Shown: in pieces, positions 55,803 through 64,000 of the stretch | How positions within the stretch are numbered: position 1 is the first letter of the stretch | Layout: every line of letters begins with the position of its first letter | Assembly: GCF_004335015.1 (NCBI RefSeq) | Contig: NZ_RQRU01000003.1 | Location: 124,001 to 188,000, forward strand | DNA from: Psychrobacter pygoscelis | GTDB lineage: Bacteria > Pseudomonadota > Gammaproteobacteria > Pseudomonadales > Moraxellaceae | Length of the DNA stretch: 64,000 bases | Reading direction: 5' to 3' | Made by a program: the position numbers and the translations under genes | The notes under the pieces: model-generated | Told to the model about the DNA's origin: nothing | What the model saw: only the letters and a program-made list of their open reading frames with translations | Databases searched by the model: none

Positions 55803-55970
55803 TTTTACTATCAAGCTAATCATAGCTACGGTGTCATAAAGCTACGCTGCGTCTAACTGGGGGTGGAAAATCAAATCTCATGTGATTGCCGTTTTAGACT
55901 ATTACTACTATTTGATTCCGTTTTCAATATTCTAATGATTGAATTTTGATGGTATAAGACAGGCTCGTAT
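55803..55970. other. candidate integration junction
   Basis: AT-rich DNA between the truncated MOSC remnant and the 3' end of the integrase gene. No recognisable att core repeat was found by eye. Confidence 0.3.
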
Positions 55971-57239
55971 TTAGACGATCAATCTGAGTTTGTCTATATA
56001 ATCTGCCCAATCCTGCATCATTTTTACTCGCGTATCTAATTCATCCAGTCTATTATAAGCACCGCCATGCGTGTCTTTAATCCTATGACCCAGTTGTAAC
56101 TCGGTGACGATATCCGAATAGCGCAACTCGGGTTGTTCCATCAGTAAGGTTTTGGCAGAGGCACGAAAGCCATGAGCGCATTGAACGTCTTTGTAGCCCA
56201 ACCTATGGAACAATTGTACTAGCGTGGCTTTGCTAATATAGGCATTACTAGACGCGCGCATCGAGGCAAACACATACTCTTTATGACCGGTCATCGCTTG
56301 AATTTCTCGTAAACGGTGAATAACTTGCGTCGCTAACGGCACAACTAGGTGTGACACCATATCATCACGGCCTTGGCCTTTGGTGGGGGAGAACTCCCAG
56401 AGCTTATTGTTCCAATCAATATCTCGCCAGCGCATGGAGCGCAAATCAATACTGCGGACGAATACATAAGGTAGCAGGTTCATAGCGGCTAGAGTAATGG
56501 CACTAGCTCCTTTAAACGCTGCCATATCCTGTAATAGCTTAGCAAACTTGTCGGGCTTGGTGATGGCAGGTAAGTGTTTGCCTGAATTGGCCGGAGCCAA
56601 CTCACCTCGAGTATCTACGGCCACATTGCGTTCGCACAGCCCTCGGGCTACCGCAAAGGCGAATACTTTTTCCGTATAGAGCCGCGTACTAGCGCCCACA
56701 AAGGTCGCTTGGTTGTCATTGTTTTGAATAGACTCACAGACACTTAATATCATCTCGCTGGTGATGTCATTCATCCTTATATCACCAATTTCACGGCACA
56801 TATATCCTAAGCACAGATCCCAAAACGCAAGGGTCGATTCACTAAACGACAGCTTGCTAGATTTAGCCATGCGGCGGCTAGCTATCTTGTTATCGCGCCA
56901 AGCTTGAACTATCTCAGCAAACGTAGCGTTCTTCAAGTGTGCATATTTATTTACTTTTTCTTGCTGGTGAATGGCTTTGGGATCAACCCCTTGGGCGACC
57001 ATGGCCAAGATAGCGTCGGCTTTATATTTCACCTCATGCAGACTCACTTCATCGACGCGGCCTAGCATCATCCTCGGTCGTTTACCGTCTATGTGCGGAT
57101 GTGGATAGCGCAGATAGTACTCTTTTTTGCCATTGGGATAGACACGCACACTTAAACCTACGACACCTGAGATATTCACTGAATAGTCCTTATTCCGGCA
57201 TTCGAGATTATTAATATCGCTTATAGTGTTGATGGTCAT
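55971..57239 (-). CDS. P4-type tyrosine recombinase / integrase
   Basis: A 422-residue phage/island integrase. There is an N-terminal arm-binding domain of the DUF4102 type (SGVVGLSVRVYPNGKKEYYL), a core-binding domain at about 100-215 and a catalytic domain at about 230-400. Probable catalytic residues are Arg262 (VRSIDLRSMRW), His356 and Arg359 in HGFR, His385 in LGH and Tyr395 in AYNR; all five are present, so it may be active. It lies between a broken MOSC gene and noncoding DNA, with no cargo genes, suggesting a degraded or minimal integrative element. No tRNA gene is adjacent. Confidence 0.92.
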   Translation of the reverse strand: MTINTISDINNLECRNKDYSVNISGVVGLSVRVYPNGKKEYYLRYPHPHIDGKRPRMMLGRVDEVSLHEVKYKADAILAMVAQGVDPKAIHQQEKVNKYAHLKNATFAEIVQAWRDNKIASRRMAKSSKLSFSESTLAFWDLCLGYMCREIGDIRMNDITSEMILSVCESIQNNDNQATFVGASTRLYTEKVFAFAVARGLCERNVAVDTRGELAPANSGKHLPAITKPDKFAKLLQDMAAFKGASAITLAAMNLLPYVFVRSIDLRSMRWRDIDWNNKLWEFSPTKGQGRDDMVSHLVVPLATQVIHRLREIQAMTGHKEYVFASMRASSNAYISKATLVQLFHRLGYKDVQCAHGFRASAKTLLMEQPELRYSDIVTELQLGHRIKDTHGGAYNRLDELDTRVKMMQDWADYIDKLRLIV

Positions 57240-57442
57240 AATTTAATCCGTAAAGTTTTGCGAGCGCGCGAGATAAAAGCTTAGGTGCTTTGGAATAGAT
57301 TAAAAACCGATAGATTTGCTTATCGTCGTTAACTGTCTGAACAGCGTGCTTGTTAGCAATAGTTCCAAAGAGTTGGACACTATTTTGGACACTGATTATT
57401 TAGCTATACATCTGGAACCTTGTAAATATAGTCATCTAAGAC

Positions 57443-57477
57443 ATAATCATCCCCAAGGTAGCCTTGGGGATGATTAT
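57443..57477. repeat. perfect 16-bp inverted repeat, 3-base loop
   Basis: ATAATCATCCCCAAGG and its exact complement flank the loop TAG. It would form a very stable stem-loop, but no T-run follows. It lies 204 bases upstream of the integrase start. It could be a bidirectional terminator, or an element end. Confidence 0.9.
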
Positions 57478-57618
57478 AGTATAATGTAAATCAAGGGAGT
57501 AAGCCATGTACGCGTTGATATATATAGCGCTAGGCTTGAGGAATAAGAGCGATACCCACAAAACTATCCGACAGTACATTTACTAAAAGAGTATCTCACC
57601 ATATTTGGATAAAAAGGC

Positions 57619-57687
57619 ATGCTCCCGTACTCGCACAGAATTAAGGAATCAGGGGCATAGTACTGTTCTATGCGAGTACGGGAGCAT
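57619..57687. repeat. perfect 17-bp inverted repeat around a 35-base spacer
   Basis: ATGCTCCCGTACTCGCA (57619-57635) and its exact complement (57671-57687) bound a 69-bp unit. An alternative inner hairpin GCATAG / CTATGC lies at 57655-57673. The layout resembles a miniature inverted-repeat element or a folded recombination site. Confidence 0.85.
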
Positions 57688-58471
57688 CTAAATTTACCGT
57701 TTATAGGTTCAAATATCGTAGGATAAGCAAAGGACTGGGTAATAGGGCAAAGTTACTCAACTTTTTGGCTGATATCTAAACCAGTGACTATTGGCATATC
57801 GAAACTATCGCAAAGGCAGTCAGTAGTCCTAGGGGGCCTAGGGACGCTGGTCACGCTGCAGATCTAACTAGCGAAGTTATCAATAGAAGACTAATCAAGA
57901 GGTCAATTGAGAGCTCAGTCAGTGATAGGCAATATGTGGTTCTAATGACAATATTATGCAACTATATTGAATTCAGACATTTATGTGCGGTAAAGGCAAG
58001 AATTTAGTTAATACGTATAGAGTCGATTGATTTTGGAGAAATACAGGGTTATTGAGAGCTTTAACAAAGGGTTAAAAGTCGTTGTCTAACTAGGTACAAC
58101 GGACTTGAAAGATTTATACTCGTATTGGGCTTAAATATAAACGTATTAGATTCTGCCAACGTGTCTCAAGAACTTAATGCGAGAAGGCAATGAAGATAGC
58201 TAACTAAATAATTGCATCATTATTATCACTAAGCTGTGATTAGGACTATCTTTGCAGATCAGCTTTGTAGATCAGGATCGCCAAGTAGAATAAGGACTGA
58301 AACCAGAAGCGTTAATAATTCTCATGGAGCAGCTGTGCAATTAATTTTCTAGACTGAATACTCAGATGACCTTACAGAATTGGTCGAGCAAGAGTAGGTC
58401 ATATCATTATAGAATTTCATGTTAGGATATTAGATACCGTAATAACCTTAAGCTTGAGACATTATATTTAA

Positions 58472-58487
58472 CATAATATACATTATG
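58472..58487. promoter_or_regulatory. inverted repeat in bioA promoter region
   Basis: CATAAT ATAC ATTATG, perfect 6-bp arms, about 110 bases before bioA. It overlaps possible -10 hexamers. It could be a repressor operator or chance in AT-rich DNA; it does not match the BirA operator. Confidence 0.3.
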
Positions 58488-58595
58488 CGAAAACAAACCA
58501 ATCGGAATTCAGAAAATGATAAGCTAGTTCACGCAACTTACTATCTAAACCTTTTCTGTCAATTCTAAATTCTACAACAATCCTTAGAAGCTACT

Positions 58596-59924
58596 ATGTC
58601 TGATGTTGAACACTCTTTAAATTCTACCCGCCGCGTTAGTACCAACTATGACGATTTTGATCAGCAGCATCTGTGGCATCCTTATACCACGCTGCCACCG
58701 ACTTATCCTAACATCGTCATCGATCATGCCGATGGTGTTTATCTTTATAGTAAAGATGGCGGTCCTTTACTGGATGGCATGTCATCTTGGTGGGCTGCCA
58801 TTCATGGTTATAATCATCCACAGCTAAATGCAGCTATTAGCACGCAGCTTGGCAAAATGGCTCACGTCATGTTTGGCGGCCTTACGCATCAGCCAGCTAT
58901 CGATCTGGGTAAAAAGATACTACAATTAGCACCTGCGGCTATGGATGCTATATTCTACGCTGACAGCGGCAGTATCGCTGTTGAGGTCGCGCTTAAGATG
59001 GCGCTACAATACCAACTCTCTCAGCACAAGCCAAATAAGAACAAAATCGCCACCACGCGCTCTGGTTATTATGGTGATACTTGGCATGCCATGAGTATCT
59101 GTGACCCCGTTACTGGTATGCATAGTATATATGGCAAGCAGCTCCCCATTCAGTTGTTCACTGATATGCCACCTTTAGGCTATCAGCAAGCGCTACCGGC
59201 GTCAGTTTCTGAACAGCTGAAGACATTCTTTGCTAATAACCATACCTCTATGGCCGCCTTTATTATTGAGCCTATCGTCCAAGGTGCCGGCGGCATGCGC
59301 TTTTATAACCCTGACTATCTCAAGCTCTTACGTCAGCTCTGTCATGAATTTGACGTGTTATTAATCGCTGATGAAATTGCCACTGGCTTCGGTCGAACTG
59401 GGCGAATGTTTGCTTGTGAGCACGCTGATATCAGTCCTGACATTATGACGGTTGGCAAAGCGCTCACCGGTGGCTATATGACTTTTGCAGCGACGCTATG
59501 CACTCGGAAAGTAGCAAAAAGCATCGCAAATAGTGACTATCCTGCACTGATGCATGGCCCTACTTTTATGGGCAATCCCCTCGCCTGCGCAGTATCTAAT
59601 GCCTCTTTGGAGCTGATAGTAGCAAACAACTATCCCACTAGAGCGCGCGAAATTGAGCTTATTTTACAGCATCATCTCACTGAATTATTAGATCATACTT
59701 TGGTCAATGATGTCCGTTGTCTGGGCGCTATCGGCGTTATTGAATTGCATGACGCTGTCGATATGAGCTTGTTTCAGCCCCTGCTTATTGATAATAAAGT
59801 ATGGGTCCGACCTTTTGGCAAGTTGGTCTATATCATGCCGCCACTGATAATGACCGATGACGAATTAGAACTGTTATGTAGTCGTTTAAAGACAGTATTA
59901 AATCAATACTTTAGCTATCAATAA
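58596..59924 (+). CDS. bioA: adenosylmethionine-8-amino-7-oxononanoate aminotransferase BioA
   Basis: A PLP-dependent biotin-synthesis enzyme converting KAPA to DAPA with S-adenosylmethionine as amino donor. BioA-type N-terminus QQHLWHPYTTLPPTYPNIVI is near residue 25, then DGMSSWWAAIHGYNHPQLNA, YADSGSIAVEVALKMALQY near 125 and RSGYYGDTWHAMSICDP near 154. LLIADEIATGFGRTGRMFAC near 252-271 is the cofactor Asp region, TVGKALTGGYMTFAATL near 288 contains the PLP lysine, and HGPTFMGNPLACAVSNASL follows. Length of 442 is normal. bioD follows 107 bases later; bioF, bioC and bioB are not in the window. Confidence 0.96.
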   Translation: MSDVEHSLNSTRRVSTNYDDFDQQHLWHPYTTLPPTYPNIVIDHADGVYLYSKDGGPLLDGMSSWWAAIHGYNHPQLNAAISTQLGKMAHVMFGGLTHQPAIDLGKKILQLAPAAMDAIFYADSGSIAVEVALKMALQYQLSQHKPNKNKIATTRSGYYGDTWHAMSICDPVTGMHSIYGKQLPIQLFTDMPPLGYQQALPASVSEQLKTFFANNHTSMAAFIIEPIVQGAGGMRFYNPDYLKLLRQLCHEFDVLLIADEIATGFGRTGRMFACEHADISPDIMTVGKALTGGYMTFAATLCTRKVAKSIANSDYPALMHGPTFMGNPLACAVSNASLELIVANNYPTRAREIELILQHHLTELLDHTLVNDVRCLGAIGVIELHDAVDMSLFQPLLIDNKVWVRPFGKLVYIMPPLIMTDDELELLCSRLKTVLNQYFSYQ

Positions 59925-60031
59925 GTAGAAATTACTGATAAATTTATCCGATTACTTATTTTTTAGTTGAGTATAAATTTTAGTTATTATTTTTTTGATT
60001 ACCATTAACCAACTCAAAGCTTAAGACCATT

Positions 60032-60757
60032 ATGAATGTCACCTTTATCACCGGTATTGATACCGACATTGGCAAAACTTATACCACCGGACTATTAGCA
60101 AAGGCCCTATATGAGCACGGCTGCCGTGTCATCACACAAAAATTGGTACAGACTGGCTGTCATGACATCGCTGATGACATCGTTGCCCATCGCAAGATGA
60201 TGGGGCTGCCATTGCAAGAGGTCGATGAAGACAATACTACTTGTCCCTATATTTTTTCCAAACCTGCCTCGCCGCATCTCGCGTCTGCTCTAGAGAGCCG
60301 GGCTATCGACCCTCAAGAGATTACCGCCGCTACCCACAACTTAGCTCAGCAATATGATTGGGTATTGCTAGAAGGTGCTGGCGGGCTCATGGTGCCCATT
60401 AGTGATGACCTGCTAACTATTGACTATATTGCTCGCCAGCGCTATCCAGTGATACTAGTGACTTCAGGGCGACTGGGCAGTATCAATCATACCTTGATGA
60501 GTATTGAGGTGCTAAAACATCGCTCATTGCACTTGCATGCGATTATTTATAACCATTGGCAAAGCGATGACGACGTTCAAGATCAGCAGATTGCCGCCAG
60601 TACGAAGAGCTATCTGCAACAATACCTGCAACGCTACTACCCTCATACCCACTGGATAGACTTGCCTAATATTGACGACTCCAAATTCACTGAATCTGAA
60701 TCTTCATCTGACTCTGCGTTTAGCCAGTATGTGAAACAGCTGATGACTGACTGTTAG
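60032..60757 (+). CDS. bioD: dethiobiotin synthetase BioD
   Basis: An ATP-dependent enzyme closing the ureido ring of dethiobiotin from DAPA and CO2. The P-loop variant GIDTDIGKT is at residues 8-16, KLVQTGC near 37-43 contains the substrate lysine region, LEGAGGLMVPISDDLLTIDY near 113-132 is the family signature, and VTSGRLGSINHTLMSIEVLK follows. Length of 241 residues fits. Together with bioA it catalyses consecutive steps. The C-terminus is Ser-rich and variable. Confidence 0.94.
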   Translation: MNVTFITGIDTDIGKTYTTGLLAKALYEHGCRVITQKLVQTGCHDIADDIVAHRKMMGLPLQEVDEDNTTCPYIFSKPASPHLASALESRAIDPQEITAATHNLAQQYDWVLLEGAGGLMVPISDDLLTIDYIARQRYPVILVTSGRLGSINHTLMSIEVLKHRSLHLHAIIYNHWQSDDDVQDQQIAASTKSYLQQYLQRYYPHTHWIDLPNIDDSKFTESESSSDSAFSQYVKQLMTDC

Positions 60758-60887
60758 CATGATGGTAAATAATAACTCAGGCAATAAGATGGGGTTAGAT
60801 GCTAATAAAACAGTGGTTGATAAGGACAAAATGGTTTGGGTAAGATAGCCTGACTAAGAAGCTGTAGCTACCTAATAAGGAGGCGCA

Positions 60888-61649
60888 ATGAAAGATTTAC
60901 CCTTAAGCTCTGCACTACCATTATTGCTTTTGTTATCTGTCAGCACGCTGGTATTGCCAGGTTGCCAACGCTCAGAGCATCAAAACTTGTCTAACATCAG
61001 TCATGTTTCTGTTGAGGCCCAATCCATGGATGCCATCAAAAATCATTCTGCGAAAGTTGCATCAGCAACTAAGCCGATAAGCGCAATTGAGCCTCCTACA
61101 GCTACTAGCCAAGTGTCTAATAAGCCAATATCTAATGTTCAACTGACTAAGCGCGAGCAAATTCAACAGCTGGCCTTAGATATTCAACACTCATTAGCCA
61201 CTCATGACTTTGCAGCTATTGCGCCCTATATTCACCCAACCAAGGGGGTTCGCTTTAGTATGTACGCTTATGTACAGCCTGAGTCGGACAAAGTTTTCAC
61301 CCGTAAGCAATTTACACAGTATCTAAAAGAGTCGAAAATCAAATTCACTTGGGGTCGCACAGACGGCAAGGGCGATTTGTACATCACTCCCCTTCCCGAC
61401 TATTTAAGTAATTGGGTCAAAGCAGATGACTTCCAGCCGTCGAGTGCTACATTAAATGAATTTCAAGGAGCGGGTAATAGTTTGAATAACCTTAAAGAAC
61501 GTTACCCAGATAGTGAATTTGTCGAATTTTACTACCCTGGTAGCAAAAAATACGATGGTATAGATTGGCGCTCATTAAGACTAGTGTTTGAAGAGTATCA
61601 GGGGCAATATTATCTACTGGCCATCATTAATGATCAGTGGACCACTTAA
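60888..61649 (+). CDS. putative lipoprotein of unknown function
   Basis: A 253-residue protein with signal LLLLLSVSTLVLPGC and acceptor Cys at about residue 26, then a Ser/Thr/Ala-rich tether to about residue 85. The mature domain (QQLALDIQHSLATHDFAAIA near 90, HPTKGVRFSMYAYVQPES near 118) looks like an extracytoplasmic substrate-binding or NTF2-like fold but is not one I can name. The ribosome site AAGGAGG is close to perfect. No biotin role is implied by position. Confidence 0.78.
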   Translation: MKDLPLSSALPLLLLLSVSTLVLPGCQRSEHQNLSNISHVSVEAQSMDAIKNHSAKVASATKPISAIEPPTATSQVSNKPISNVQLTKREQIQQLALDIQHSLATHDFAAIAPYIHPTKGVRFSMYAYVQPESDKVFTRKQFTQYLKESKIKFTWGRTDGKGDLYITPLPDYLSNWVKADDFQPSSATLNEFQGAGNSLNNLKERYPDSEFVEFYYPGSKKYDGIDWRSLRLVFEEYQGQYYLLAIINDQWTT

Positions 61650-61902
61650 AAGTATCACAGTATCTCAAAGTATCAATGAGCATTAACAATATAACCTCTT
61701 AATCAGATCAAAAATGCCTTACTGGTTGTCGTGATATTTAATCGAATGTAAGGTGTAACGTTGCCGTTAGCCGACAATAAATGTTCAGCAGAGCATCTTT
61801 TGTCGTAAAACGGCTCGGGACAGACCATCAAGTCCATCATCCCTACCCGCCAATTCCCTCCTAATGATTTTGACACCTCTTTAACATAAAATACGCCACA
61901 AA
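61650..61902. other. gap between lipoprotein and helicase terminator
   Basis: About 250 bases, no gene recognised, between the convergent lipoprotein and helicase genes. Confidence 0.4.
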
Positions 61903-61937
61903 AAAAAAGACCAGATAACAAGTATCTGGTCTTTTTT
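61903..61937. terminator. bidirectional intrinsic terminator
   Basis: A perfect 15-bp stem (AAAAAAGACCAGATA / TATCTGGTCTTTTTT) with a 5-base loop, 31 bases beyond the helicase stop. T-runs follow on both strands, so it serves the minus-strand helicase gene and the plus-strand lipoprotein gene. Confidence 0.92.
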
Positions 61938-61968
61938 ATGATTGCTTATGCGCTCTATGGATTACCGA

Positions 61969-63588
61969 TTAGTAATCGCTACGACGCGGTGCGCGGTTGC
62001 CATCATTAGAGCGGCCCGCTCCACCATTAGCACCGCGGCGTTGCCCACCGCTTGGCTTACCTGCAGCTGATGGCTTGCCACTGTAGTGACCTCTACCGCC
62101 TTCACTACTGCCGCGACGATTACCACCATTACCAGCTGAGTCGCCACTATTTCCACGGTTGTCTGAGCGGCCTTGACCACTGCTTCCACGGTTGTCTGAG
62201 CGGCCTTGACCACTGCCTTTACCGCGGTAGCCACCACTGCGACTTTCACCATCATTGCTATCAGAGCTACGACCACGATAGCCGCCGCCATTTCCATTTG
62301 GACGACCACTGCCACTACGGCCACGACCATTACCTTGACCACCGCGACCACGATTGCCGCCACGACCACGTTTAGGGCCAGCACCGAACTTTAGGTCTTT
62401 GGTGTTTTTCTTAGGCTCCATACCCTCGATTTCACCGATCTCCATGGTACGTTTTAGATAGCGGTTGATGGCATCTAGCTGTGGGCGGTCATCGATACTA
62501 CATAAGTTGATAGCGATACCGGTACGACCTGCACGGCCACTACGACCAATACGATGCACATAATCCTCAGTTTGACGTGGTAAGTCATAGTTGAATACGT
62601 GGGTAATACCGCTAACATCAATACCACGAGCGGCAACGTCAGTGGCCACTAGGATATCAACCTTACCAGCTTTTACATCATTAATGATTCGGCTACGCTT
62701 AGACTGCGGCAGATCACCATGTAAGAAGCGGGCTTTATGGCCTTTTTCGACTAGGCTCTTAGACAACGTCTCACAGCTACGCTTAGTAGCAGCAAAGACA
62801 ATGGCTTGGTTGACTTCTGAGTCGTTCAGCAACTCATCAAGCAAGCGGTTTTTGTGATTGAAGTCATCACAGTAATAGCTGATTTCGTCAATGTGCGCTG
62901 ACTCAACTTCGATAGCGATACGCTCAGGGTTTTTGGTAAAGCTCTCAGCAATTTTGCCGACTGGGCCTGCCCAAGTGGCTGATGACATGATAGTCTGACG
63001 CGATTTTGGTGCGGCTTTCATAATCATTTCGATATCATCAGCAAAGCCCATGTCCAGCATACGGTCGGCTTCATCTAGAATTAGAACGTCAAGATCCGAT
63101 AGATCAATACGATCTGACTTCATGTGATCGATAAAGCGTCCTGGGGTCGCGATGATAATCTGAACGCCTTTATTAAGGGCACGAATCTGACCACCATAAG
63201 GTGCGCCGCCCACTAGCGGTACACTAAAGATATTGCGCGTCTGTGAGCTGTATTGGCGCACACTGTCACTTACTTGATTGGCAAGCTCGCGTGTCGGTGT
63301 CAAGATCACGGTATGCACGACTTTATTCGTAGACTTATTACGGATGATCTTGTCCAGTACTGGCAAGACAAATGCCGCAGTCTTACCACTACCCGTCTGT
63401 GCAGACAGTAGCAAGTCACGACCGGCAAGGGCAGATGGAATAGCTTGAGCTTGAATAGGTGTTGGGGTGTCGTAACCGGTCTTTTTAAGGGCATCAAGTA
63501 GCTCTTGAGATAGCTCAAGATCAACGAAGCTTAAATCGTCATCTGCTTTGATAGTCGGTACGTCTAGAGTATTAGTATTATCTGTCAT
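61969..63588 (-). CDS. DEAD-box RNA helicase (RhlE/CsdA-like) with RG-rich tail
   Basis: An ATP-dependent RNA-remodelling enzyme. Q-motif region YDTPTPIQAQAIPSA, motif I AQTGSGKT at 63-70, motif Ia PTRELANQV, motif II LDEADRMLDMGF near 170, motif III SATW and motif VI HRIGRSGRAGR near 340 are all present. From about residue 400 to 539 the tail is Gly/Arg/Ser/Asn-rich with RGRGG and GQGRSDNRG repeats, a typical nonspecific RNA-binding extension. Two exact 33-bp tandem repeats encode part of it. Such helicases support growth in the cold, suiting the inferred host. A long leader of at least 410 bases lies upstream. Confidence 0.93.
   Translation of the reverse strand: MTDNTNTLDVPTIKADDDLSFVDLELSQELLDALKKTGYDTPTPIQAQAIPSALAGRDLLLSAQTGSGKTAAFVLPVLDKIIRNKSTNKVVHTVILTPTRELANQVSDSVRQYSSQTRNIFSVPLVGGAPYGGQIRALNKGVQIIIATPGRFIDHMKSDRIDLSDLDVLILDEADRMLDMGFADDIEMIMKAAPKSRQTIMSSATWAGPVGKIAESFTKNPERIAIEVESAHIDEISYYCDDFNHKNRLLDELLNDSEVNQAIVFAATKRSCETLSKSLVEKGHKARFLHGDLPQSKRSRIINDVKAGKVDILVATDVAARGIDVSGITHVFNYDLPRQTEDYVHRIGRSGRAGRTGIAINLCSIDDRPQLDAINRYLKRTMEIGEIEGMEPKKNTKDLKFGAGPKRGRGGNRGRGGQGNGRGRSGSGRPNGNGGGYRGRSSDSNDGESRSGGYRGKGSGQGRSDNRGSSGQGRSDNRGNSGDSAGNGGNRRGSSEGGRGHYSGKPSAAGKPSGGQRRGANGGAGRSNDGNRAPRRSDY
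62151..62216. repeat. two exact 33-bp tandem repeats inside the helicase gene
   Basis: The units 62151-62183 and 62184-62216 are identical and keep the reading frame, giving two 11-residue GQGRSDNRG-type blocks. Slippage could expand or shrink the tail. Confidence 0.9.
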
Positions 63589-64000
63589 AAATTGTCCTTT
63601 GAGACTACTTTAAAAAATTTGGGCATATAAAAGCTTGCGTCGCTGACACACAATCATTTATAAAATTAAGTAATGAATAAGGGCACAACACAGATAAGCG
63701 ACGGTAGATTTGTACATCCGATGTACAAGTCAGTGACGTATTTTGGTGGTTGTTACCGTGAGTTATTAGCAGCACTCGCTATGAGCAAGTATCAGCTAAT
63801 AGCAAAATCATCGGCAACAATTTAAACGGTGTCTTCTCCAGACGACAATTGCAGGCGATGTTATCAATCAGCAAGACGCGCAGTATAACACAGCTAAAAT
63901 TGAAAGTTTGAATTGATTTAATATTATTTAATTAATTTACTATTGAGTAAAACAAATCGCCCTATTGCGTAATCAATATAAGATTAGATTTAGCGTTGTC
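63589..64000 (-). promoter_or_regulatory. long upstream region of the helicase gene
   Basis: At least 412 bases without a gene, to the window end. It holds a perfect palindrome TTGTACAT CCG ATGTACAA (63710-63728). Cold-shock RNA helicase genes often have long structured leaders; this one is consistent with that, but no known motif was identified. Confidence 0.45.

Larger units (their letters stand above)
57240..58595. other. 1.36-kb noncoding region beside the integrase
   Basis: No convincing gene. A 26-codon frame starts at 57506 (MYALIYIALGLRNKSDTHKT) with GGGAG upstream, but it is too short to call. A stretch around 58105-58175 (IYTRIGLKYKRIRFCQRVSR) faintly resembles an IS1-type transposase end. 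Otherwise it holds the two long inverted repeats and the bioA upstream region. Confidence 0.4.

Noticed and set aside
57690-57730. A tRNA-like GGTTCAAAT sequence next to the integrase region
   Set aside because: No cloverleaf arms or acceptor stem could be paired; not a tRNA or att site.
58100-58180. Possible IS1 transposase end
   Set aside because: Similarity rests on a few Arg/Lys residues around TRI; too weak to call a pseudogene.
62052-62394. Open frames on the plus strand and in another minus frame across the helicase tail
   Set aside because: They are artefacts of the Gly/Arg-rich repetitive coding sequence and have no ribosome sites or protein-like composition.
1-64000. CRISPR array or toxin-antitoxin pair
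   Set aside because: No regularly spaced repeats and no small overlapping gene pair of recognisable type were found.

Overview
The window looks like chromosome of a Psychrobacter-type gammaproteobacterium (Moraxellaceae). This is an inference from gene content: a 2-methylcitrate cluster using AcnD and PrpF, a DUF2868/DUF3482 GTPase pair, a MoxR/DUF58/DUF4350/DUF4129 membrane cluster with DUF805 genes, and an RG-rich DEAD-box helicase. Base composition is moderate and gaps are AT-rich. I saw no rRNA, tRNA or CRISPR array.

Layout. 1-11.0 kb: recC (5' end outside the window), recB and recD, all longer than the E. coli proteins and sharing a codon-identical NSLS micro-repeat. 11.1-13.5 kb: a lipoprotein, hpt and an unknown gene. 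13.5-14.7 kb: a large gap with a structured leader before a CstA-family transporter. 17.1-18.5 kb: a small Cys-tailed protein next to an ArsA/Get3-like ATPase. 18.6-22.0 kb: DUF3482 GTPase and DUF2868 membrane protein. 22.4-23.2 kb: an SDR enzyme.

23.3-39.4 kb: the propionate (2-methylcitrate) genes on the minus strand, prpB, a lipoprotein, prpC, acnD, prpF, prpD. The set is interrupted between acnD and prpF by an iron-uptake island (AraC regulator, TonB receptor, DUF2470/SIP ferric-siderophore reductase) with a Fur-box-like promoter site, an IS3-family transposase relic at one edge and a decayed reading frame at the other. An ElaA-like acetyltransferase with a C-terminal membrane anchor lies between prpF and prpD. 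Then come a LysR regulator, a lipoprotein and an atypical NRAMP-family transporter.

43.7-55.6 kb: two DUF805 genes (one ending in a type IV pilin-like helix), then RDD, SpoIIM-like, unknown membrane protein, DUF4129, DUF4350, MoxR ATPase and DUF58. Most are translationally coupled, suggesting one envelope-associated AAA+/vWA machine. A TPR-like gene follows.

55.6-58.6 kb: a relic integration site with a broken MOSC (YcbX-like) gene, an intact P4-type tyrosine integrase and 1.3 kb of noncoding DNA carrying two long perfect inverted repeats. 58.6-64 kb: bioA, bioD, a lipoprotein and a DEAD-box helicase with an arginine/glycine tail and a long leader.
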